Source of the DNA: an uncultured Blautia sp.
GTDB lineage: Bacteria; Bacillota; Clostridia; Lachnospirales; Lachnospiraceae
Direction of reading: 5' to 3'
DNA length: 28,430 nucleotides
Assembly (NCBI GenBank): GCA_937900135.1
Contig: CALCDJ010000032.1
Coordinates: 1-28,430, forward strand
Within the stretch, counting starts at the first letter, position 1. The number at the start of each line of letters is the position of its first letter. Positions 1-5,542 of this stretch are shown in pieces. The notes beneath the pieces were generated by a model. The model had not been told where the DNA came from. It did no database searches and saw nothing but the letters and a program-made list of their open reading frames with translations. Position numbers and translations under genes: made by a program.

Positions 1-65
1 AAAAGGAATCTGAAACCCTTGATTTTACTGGGCTGAAGATTCCGAGAGATTATAATAAGGAATAG
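1..65 (+). CDS. 3' end of an unidentified gene (partial)
   Basis: An open frame enters from the left edge (first full codon at base 3) and stops with TAG at 63-65. The visible C-terminus reads KESETLDFTGLKIPRDYNKE. Almost the same end, KESESLDFRGLKIPRDY, is encoded on the minus strand at the right edge. One leucine is CTG here and TTA there, a double synonymous change, which supports coding. The protein family is not recognised; a multicopy gene such as a transposase or other repeated gene is possible. The stop lies 14 bases before the next gene's ATG and overlaps its ribosome site, so the two may be cotranscribed. Confidence 0.5.
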   Translation, partial: KESETLDFTGLKIPRDYNKE

Positions 66-79
66 GAGGATGATAAATC

Positions 80-769
80 ATGAATGAAACAATACAGTTG
101 CTTACAGAGTTAATGTCAGATCATGTGTGGCTTGCGCCCCTTCTCAGTCTGGCCGCAGGTCTTGTGACTTCCTTTACACCCTGTTCTCTGGCCTCAGTCC
201 CCATGCTTCTGGCCTGCGTGGGAGCGACCGGATCAGATAAAGGCAAGGCCTTTCGCCTTTCCCTGTCCATGGCAGGAGGAATGGCAGCCACCTTTGGTAT
301 TTTTGGTTCTGTGGCTTCTGCGATAGGACACAGGATGCATGAAGCAGGCCACTGGTGGACCCTTCTTATGGGAATTCTCATGGTGCTTATGGCTTTGCAG
401 GTATTTGGTGTGATCCATTTGATTCCCCATGTGCATATGACAGAGAAAATGACAAAGAAAGGATATGCAGGAGCTTTTCTGACAGGAGCGCTGGGGGGCT
501 TGTTTGCTTCCCACTGTGCCATTCCAGTCATGGTAGCTCTTCTGGCCCTTGTGGCAGAAGCGGAGATGGGCATGAGCTGGGGAATCCTTCTCATGGTGTT
601 GTATGCTCTGGGACACAGTGTTCTTCTCCTTGTGGCAGGCGTAGGGTATGGCTATGTGGAACGTATGATAGAAAATCCCAGATATGCAGCAGCGGGAGTC
701 TGGCTTCGGAGAATCCTTGGCATTGTAATCCTGGCAGTGGGAATCCTGATGATATTTGGAGAAAAATAG
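80..769 (+). CDS. CcdA/DsbD-like thiol-disulfide membrane transporter
   Basis: A 229-residue polytopic membrane protein with about six hydrophobic segments. It resembles the CcdA/DsbD transmembrane family, which passes reducing equivalents across the membrane by a pair of cysteines. The two family hallmarks are present: TPCSLASVP (C35) in the first helix and SHCAIPV (C146) after the central loop. A third cysteine, C46, lies in the first hydrophobic half. The loop at about residues 84-124 is rich in histidine and methionine, which may suit metal contact, but this is inference. The start at 80 has a good ribosome site (AGGAGG, 65-70). No partner thioredoxin or cytochrome c gene is visible, so the substrate is unknown. 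No clear terminator follows it. Confidence 0.72.
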   Translation: MNETIQLLTELMSDHVWLAPLLSLAAGLVTSFTPCSLASVPMLLACVGATGSDKGKAFRLSLSMAGGMAATFGIFGSVASAIGHRMHEAGHWWTLLMGILMVLMALQVFGVIHLIPHVHMTEKMTKKGYAGAFLTGALGGLFASHCAIPVMVALLALVAEAEMGMSWGILLMVLYALGHSVLLLVAGVGYGYVERMIENPRYAAAGVWLRRILGIVILAVGILMIFGEK

Positions 770-831
770 AAAATCATGGAAAAAAATTCATACCTTTTCT
801 GGATGGGTGTGGAAAAATTCGTCTAAACGCC

Positions 832-860
832 TTGTTTTTTTGTGCATATTTTGTTATAAT
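832..860 (+). promoter_or_regulatory. Promoter of the Rrf2 regulator gene
   Basis: TTGTTT (832-837), a 17-base spacer, then TATAAT (855-860) preceded by TGT, giving an extended -10 box. It lies about 108 bases before the regulator start, so there is an untranslated leader of about 100 bases in which I saw no clear operator. Confidence 0.6.
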
Positions 861-967
861 AATAAACCAATGGGTGATTTGTCATATTTATCCACTAGGC
901 ACTTCTGAGACAAGTATGAGTAGCAGACAGGATATTACAATGAGACTGATAAAAGAGAGGGTAGACT

Positions 968-1369
968 ATGTTTATTACGAGAGAATGCGATTATGCAGTA
1001 CGAGTGATTCGGGCATTGGGAGGAGAAGTACGCCTGAGTGTGGGAGAAATCTGTGAAAGAGAGTCCATCACTGCTCCTTTTGCCTATAAAATTTTGAAAA
1101 AACTTCAGAAGGCAGGAATCGTAAAAGGATATCGTGGAGTTCATGGCGGTTATTCCATGGCCAAGGGACTGAGCGAACTGACCTTGTATGAAATTTACCA
1201 TGCCATTGATCCGGAGCTTTTTATTATTGAATGTATCAACCCACAATATAATTGTGTTCGGAATCCAGGTGATCTGCCATGTAAGGTGCACCGGGAGCTG
1301 GAAGGAATCCAGAAGGAAATCTGGAACCTCCTGAAAAGAAAAACACTGGAAGAACTTCTGGAAGAATAA
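968..1369 (+). CDS. Rrf2-family transcriptional regulator with IscR-like Fe-S ligand set
   Basis: A 133-residue Rrf2-type repressor/activator. Residues 1-60 form the winged helix: the start MFITRECDYAVRVI and the wing GYRGVHGGYSMAK are typical. The sensor region has C89, C96, C105 and H108 (spacing C-x6-C-x8-C-x2-H). This closely matches the three Cys plus one His that hold the [2Fe-2S] cluster in IscR, though with wider spacing. The protein therefore probably senses iron-sulfur status, oxygen or nitrosative stress (inference). The ribosome site is modest (GAGAGG, seven bases before ATG). It sits directly upstream of pyruvate:ferredoxin oxidoreductase, an iron-sulfur enzyme, and is a natural candidate for its regulator. 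It could also act on other Fe-S genes elsewhere. Confidence 0.85.
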   Translation: MFITRECDYAVRVIRALGGEVRLSVGEICERESITAPFAYKILKKLQKAGIVKGYRGVHGGYSMAKGLSELTLYEIYHAIDPELFIIECINPQYNCVRNPGDLPCKVHRELEGIQKEIWNLLKRKTLEELLEE

Positions 1370-1415
1370 AAATAAATAAGAGGTCTCTTTTTTATAAGAA
1401 GAAGGAGACACCGCT

Positions 1416-1520
1416 ATGGGGAACCGACGGTCAGCAGAATGCGCTGATTCCATGGTTCCTTTTTTTACCGGAAAAGCAGTACATTCGGGAGATTCGTTTG
1501 GGTATTGTGTACTGAAATAG
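1416..1520 (+). CDS. Small ORF of 34 codons, possible leader peptide
   Basis: ATG at 1416 has an excellent ribosome site (AAGGAGA, 1402-1408, seven bases upstream) and an open frame to TAG at 1518-1520. The peptide begins MGNRRSAECADSMV and ends SGDSFGYCVLK. It is not recognised. The frame contains a terminator-like hairpin (1420-1466), so its codons 2-17 lie in the stem, loop and T tract. It sits between the Rrf2 regulator and the PFOR gene. It may be a true small protein, a translated leader that controls read-through of the hairpin, or chance. The ribosome site is the strongest argument for translation; conservation was not tested. Confidence 0.4.
   Translation: MGNRRSAECADSMVPFFTGKAVHSGDSFGYCVLK
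1420..1466 (+). terminator. Terminator-like hairpin after the Rrf2 gene
   Basis: Outer stem GGAACC (1420-1425) with GGTTCC (1454-1459), inner stem TCAGC (1431-1435) with GCTGA (1443-1447), followed by seven T (1460-1466). The structure has an internal loop, so strength is uncertain. It lies wholly inside the small ORF at 1416-1520. Confidence 0.5.
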
Positions 1521-1542
1521 ATACAAAAAAAGGCGAAACAAA

Positions 1543-1577
1543 TTGGACATCTTGTGGATTATATGATATAATCATAT
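1543..1577 (+). promoter_or_regulatory. PFOR promoter with a palindrome over the -10 box
   Basis: TTGGAC (1543-1548), an 18-base spacer and TATAAT (1567-1572) with TGA just before it (extended -10). A perfect 7+3+7 palindrome, ATATGAT-ATA-ATCATAT (1561-1577), covers the -10 box and would make a good repressor operator. A small hairpin (TAGACAC 1587-1593 with GTGGTCTA 1598-1605) lies at the start of the predicted transcript. Confidence 0.6.
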
Positions 1578-1644
1578 ACGGAATTTTAGACACATAAGTG
1601 GTCTAGAAATATTTTTCATCATACCTTTAAGGAGGAAACATAAA

Positions 1645-4600
1645 ATGGCAAGAAAGATGAAAACCATGGATGGTAACCATGCAGCCGCTCATGCATCCTA
1701 TGCGTACTCAGACGTAGCTGCTATTTACCCAATCACCCCTTCATCTGTTATGGCAGAAGCAACAGACGAGTGGGCAACACAGGGAAGAAAGAATATCTTC
1801 GGACAGGAAGTTCAGGTAACTGAGATGCAGTCTGAGGCTGGTGCTGCTGGTGCAGTTCACGGCTCTCTGGCAGCAGGTGCCCTGACTACTACCTATACCG
1901 CTTCTCAGGGTCTGCTTCTGATGATCCCGAACCTTTATAAAATTGCCGGAGAGCAGTTACCGGGCGTTATCAACGTATCCGCTCGTGCAATCGCTTCTCA
2001 TGCACTTTCTATTTTCGGTGATCACTCCGACGTTATGGCATGCCGTCAGACAGGATGCGCAATGCTGTGCGAATCTTCCGTACAGGAAGTTATGGACTTA
2101 ACTCCAGTTGCTCACCTTGCAGCAATCAAGGGAAAAGTTCCATTCATCAACTTCTTCGACGGATTCCGTACTTCTCATGAGATCCAGAAGATCGAAACAT
2201 GGGATTACGAAGATCTGAAAGACATGGCAGATATGGATGCAATCGCTGAGTTCCGTAACCATGCGCTGAATCCAAACCATCCATGCCAGAGAGGTTCCGC
2301 TCAGAACCCGGATATCTTCTTCCAGGCAAGAGAAGCATGTAATCCATACTACGATGCATTACCGGCAGTTGTACAGGAATACATGGACAAAGTAAACGAA
2401 AAAATCGGAACAGACTACAAACTGTTCAACTACTACGGAGCAGAGGATGCAGAACACGTAATCGTAGCTATGGGGTCTGTAAACGATACTCTGGAAGAAA
2501 CCATTGACTACCTGACAGCAGCAGGCAAAAAAGTCGGCGTTGTTAAGGTTCGTCTGTACAGACCATTCAGCGCAGAAGCACTGATCGCTGCAATCCCGGC
2601 ATCTGTAAAACAGATCACAGTTCTTGACAGAACAAAAGAGCCGGGCGCACTTGGTGAACCTCTGTACTTAGACGTTGTTGCAGCTCTTTCCAAGAGCACA
2701 TTCAAGGATGTTCCTGTATTCTCCGGACGTTACGGACTTGGTTCCAAAGACACCACTCCGGCACAGATGGTAGCAGTATTTGAGAACACCACAAAAGAAA
2801 AATTCACAGTAGGTATCGAAGACGACGTAACCAACCTTTCTCTGGAAGTTGGCGCTCCTATCGTTACTACTCCAGAAGGAACTACAAACTGTAAATTCTG
2901 GGGCTTAGGTGCTGATGGTACTGTTGGTGCAAACAAGAACTCCATCAAGATCATCGGCGACAACACAGATATGTACGCACAGGCTTACTTTGACTATGAC
3001 TCCAAGAAGTCCGGCGGTGTTACCATGTCTCACCTTCGTTTTGGTAAGAAACCGATCAAATCCACTTACCTGATCCGTCAGGCAAACTTCGTTGCATGTC
3101 ACAATCCTTCCTATATCAACAAATATAACATGGTACAGGAACTGGTTGACGGCGGAACATTCCTTCTGAACTGCCCATGGGATATGGAAGGACTGGAAAA
3201 ACACTTACCAGGACAGGTAAAAGCATTCATTGCAAACCACAATATCAAATTCTATACCATCGACGGTGTGAAGATCGGTATTGAAACCGGTATGGGGCCA
3301 ACCCGTATTAACACCATCCTGCAGTCTGCATTCTTCAAACTGACAGGCATCATTCCGGAAGAGCAGGCAATCGAGCTTATGAAAGCTGCTGCAAAAGCTA
3401 CTTACGGACGTAAGGGTGACGATATTGTTCAGAAGAACTGGGCAGCAATCGACGCTGGCGCAAAACAGGTTGTTGAAGTAGAAGTTCCAGAAAGCTGGAA
3501 AGATGCAGAAGACGAAGGTCTGTTTATGTCTCACGCAGAAGGCGAGAGAAAAGATGTTGTTGATTTTGTAAACAACATCCAGGCAAAAGTAAATGCTCAG
3601 GAAGGTAACTCCTTACCTGTATCTGCATTCAAAGATTACGTAGATGGTACCACACCATCCGGATCTTCCGCATTTGAAAAACGTGGTATTGCTGTAAATA
3701 TTCCGATCTGGCAGCCAGAAAACTGTATCCAGTGTAACCGTTGTGCATATGTATGTCCTCATGCAGTTATCCGTCCTGTTGCCATGACAGAAGAAGAAGC
3801 AGCTGCAGCTCCGGAAGGAATGCAGACTCTGGATATGACTGGTATGAAGGGTTACAAATTTGCTATCACTGTATCCGCTTATGACTGTACCGGATGTGGT
3901 TCCTGTGCAAATGTCTGCCCAGGAAAGAAAGGTGCAAAAGCCCTTGCTATGGAAAATATGGAAGCAAACGCTGGCGAGCAGAAATTCTTCGATTATGGAG
4001 TTACCCTTCCAGAGAAGAAAGAAGTTGTGGAAAAATTCAAAGAAGCAACTGTTAAGGGAAGCCAGTTCAAACAGCCTCTCCTTGAGTTCTCCGGAGCTTG
4101 TGCAGGTTGTGGTGAAACTCCATATGCAAAACTGATCACACAGCTGTTTGGTGACAGAATGTACATTGCAAACGCAACAGGATGTTCCTCTATCTGGGGT
4201 AACTCCTCACCTTCTACACCATACACAGTAAACGCTAAGGGACAGGGTCCTGCATGGTCCAACTCTCTGTTTGAAGACAACGCAGAGTTCGGTTATGGTA
4301 TGCTCCTTGCTCAGAAAGCAATCCGTGACGGCTTAAAAGCAAAAGTAGAAGACGTTGTTGCAAACGGCGATAACGAAGATGTAAAAGCAGCTGGTCAGGA
4401 ATGGCTGGATACATTCTCCGTAGGCGCTACCAACGGTGCAGCTACTGAAAAATTAGTAGCAGCTCTGGAAGCATGCGGATGCGACAAAGCAAAAGACATC
4501 CTTGCTCAGAAAGACTACCTGGCTAAGAAATCCCAGTGGATCTTCGGTGGTGACGGATGGGCTTACGATATCGGATTCGGCGGTGTTGACCATGTTCTTG

Positions 4601-5181
4601 CAAGCGGACGTGACATCAACGTTATGGTATTCGATACAGAGGTTTACTCCAACACAGGCGGACAGTCCTCCAAATCTACACCGACAGGTGCGATCGCTCA
4701 GTTCGCTGCAGGCGGTAAAGAAGTGAAGAAGAAAGATATGGCTTCCATCGCTATGAGCTACGGTTATGTATACGTTGCTCAGATCTCCATGGGTGCAGAC
4801 TTCAACCAGACTGTAAAAGCAATTGCAGAGGCAGAAGCATATCCGGGACCATCTCTGATCATTGCATACGCTCCATGTATCAACCATGGTATCAAGAAGG
4901 GTATGTCCAAGGCTCAGACAGAGGAAGAATTAGCAGTTAAGTGCGGATACTGGCACAACTTCAGATTCAACCCGGCTGCAGAAGGCAACAAGTTCACTCT
5001 GGATTCCAAAGAACCAGATATGAGCAACTACCAGGAATTCTTAAATGGTGAGGTTCGTTACAATTCTCTCCAGCGTCAGAATCCTGAAAAAGCTGAAAGA
5101 CTCTTCGCTAAGAACCAGGGAGAAGCAAAAGACAGATATGATTATCTGAAGAAACTGATCACTCTGTACGGAGAAGAATAA
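1645..5181 (+). CDS. nifJ: Pyruvate:ferredoxin (flavodoxin) oxidoreductase
   Basis: A 1178-residue homodimer-type enzyme that converts pyruvate and CoA to acetyl-CoA and CO2 while reducing ferredoxin or flavodoxin. It is full length for the family. N-terminal domains I and II fill about residues 1-420, followed by the CoA-region and linker domains. Two [4Fe-4S] clusters lie in the ferredoxin-like domain: C694, C697, C700, C704 and C748, C751, C754, C758. The proximal cluster site begins GACAGCGE (C819, C822). The thiamine pyrophosphate site has GGDGWAYDIG (from about residue 968) and YSNTGGQSSKSTPTG. The start follows AAGGAGG (spacing 9). Codon use is clean and biased, as expected for a highly expressed core gene. 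It has its own promoter and terminator, so it is probably transcribed alone. Confidence 0.97.
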   Translation: MARKMKTMDGNHAAAHASYAYSDVAAIYPITPSSVMAEATDEWATQGRKNIFGQEVQVTEMQSEAGAAGAVHGSLAAGALTTTYTASQGLLLMIPNLYKIAGEQLPGVINVSARAIASHALSIFGDHSDVMACRQTGCAMLCESSVQEVMDLTPVAHLAAIKGKVPFINFFDGFRTSHEIQKIETWDYEDLKDMADMDAIAEFRNHALNPNHPCQRGSAQNPDIFFQAREACNPYYDALPAVVQEYMDKVNEKIGTDYKLFNYYGAEDAEHVIVAMGSVNDTLEETIDYLTAAGKKVGVVKVRLYRPFSAEALIAAIPASVKQITVLDRTKEPGALGEPLYLDVVAALSKSTFKDVPVFSGRYGLGSKDTTPAQMVAVFENTTKEKFTVGIEDDVTNLSLEVGAPIVTTPEGTTNCKFWGLGADGTVGANKNSIKIIGDNTDMYAQAYFDYDSKKSGGVTMSHLRFGKKPIKSTYLIRQANFVACHNPSYINKYNMVQELVDGGTFLLNCPWDMEGLEKHLPGQVKAFIANHNIKFYTIDGVKIGIETGMGPTRINTILQSAFFKLTGIIPEEQAIELMKAAAKATYGRKGDDIVQKNWAAIDAGAKQVVEVEVPESWKDAEDEGLFMSHAEGERKDVVDFVNNIQAKVNAQEGNSLPVSAFKDYVDGTTPSGSSAFEKRGIAVNIPIWQPENCIQCNRCAYVCPHAVIRPVAMTEEEAAAAPEGMQTLDMTGMKGYKFAITVSAYDCTGCGSCANVCPGKKGAKALAMENMEANAGEQKFFDYGVTLPEKKEVVEKFKEATVKGSQFKQPLLEFSGACAGCGETPYAKLITQLFGDRMYIANATGCSSIWGNSSPSTPYTVNAKGQGPAWSNSLFEDNAEFGYGMLLAQKAIRDGLKAKVEDVVANGDNEDVKAAGQEWLDTFSVGATNGAATEKLVAALEACGCDKAKDILAQKDYLAKKSQWIFGGDGWAYDIGFGGVDHVLASGRDINVMVFDTEVYSNTGGQSSKSTPTGAIAQFAAGGKEVKKKDMASIAMSYGYVYVAQISMGADFNQTVKAIAEAEAYPGPSLIIAYAPCINHGIKKGMSKAQTEEELAVKCGYWHNFRFNPAAEGNKFTLDSKEPDMSNYQEFLNGEVRYNSLQRQNPEKAERLFAKNQGEAKDRYDYLKKLITLYGEE

Positions 5182-5301
5182 TTCAGAATCACGGAAATAA
5201 AATTCCATTAACAAATATAAAAAACAGGATGCGTTCCTGACCAGGGGGAGGCGGAGCCCCCGCCTGGAATAAAAAAAGAAAATCGTGACCGGAAGAATCG
5301 G

Positions 5302-5339
5302 CTGCAGATTCATGTTTTTCATGAATCTGCAGTTTTTTT
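5302..5339 (+). terminator. Rho-independent terminator of the PFOR gene
   Basis: A perfect 13-base stem (CTGCAGATTCATG with CATGAATCTGCAG), loop of five T, followed by seven T (5333-5339). Confidence 0.93.
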
Positions 5340-5342
5340 GTC

Positions 5343-5374
5343 AGGAAAGTAGTACGTTTCGTACAAACTTTCCT
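5343..5374. repeat. Operator-like inverted repeat
   Basis: AGGAAAGT (5343-5350) pairs with ACTTTCCT (5367-5374), and inner GTACG (5352-5356) with CGTAC (5360-5364). Neither strand has a T tract after it, so it is not a second terminator. It lies about 110 bases before the TATAAT box of the next operon. Confidence 0.4.
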
Positions 5375-5484
5375 AATAAATAAAAAAACTTCTTGAGGAT
5401 GCGACCAGATGTATGGGGATTTGTTGGCGTTGTTTCTTCATTTCTTTATGCAAAAAGTCAATTCCTTTTTTTTTACATTTGTAT

Positions 5485-5490
5485 TATAAT
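5485..5490 (+). promoter_or_regulatory. Possible -10 box for the envelope gene cluster
   Basis: TATAAT at 5485-5490, 53 bases before the chosen start of the first YfhO gene. The -35 region is poor (TTCCTT at 5462-5467), so an activator may be needed or the call may be wrong. Confidence 0.35.
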
Positions 5491-5518
5491 GATTTGGTAT
5501 GAAATGATTTGGTATGAA
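5489..5518 (+). repeat. Two perfect 15-base tandem repeats
   Basis: The unit ATGATTTGGTATGAA occurs at 5489-5503 and again at 5504-5518, directly after the TATAAT box and before the ribosome site of the first YfhO gene. Confidence 0.9.
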
Positions 5519-5542
5519 AAAGAAAAAGCAAAGGAAAAACAT

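Larger units (their letters stand above)
5182..5542 (+). other. 361-base intergenic region rich in hairpins
   Basis: No gene is seen here. In order it holds a small hairpin CAGGA/TCCTG (from 5225), a G+C-rich hairpin at 5241-5267 (CCAGG with CCTGG, inner GGG/CCC and GGC/GCC, loop GGA) that stands out in A+T-rich surroundings, the strong terminator at 5302-5339, an operator-like inverted repeat at 5343-5374, a TATAAT box at 5485-5490 and a 15-base tandem repeat at 5489-5518. An open frame runs from 5393 in phase with the next gene but lacks a ribosome site, so it is treated as leader. Confidence 0.6.

Noticed and set aside
1..54. A promoter made of TTGATT and TATAAT near the left edge
   Set aside because: The spacing is 26 bases, and the sequence is better explained as the conserved end of a coding frame.
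5393..5542. An upstream extension of the first YfhO protein by 50 codons
   Set aside because: No ribosome site, it runs through the -10-like box and a tandem repeat, and the second YfhO copy aligns with the shorter form.
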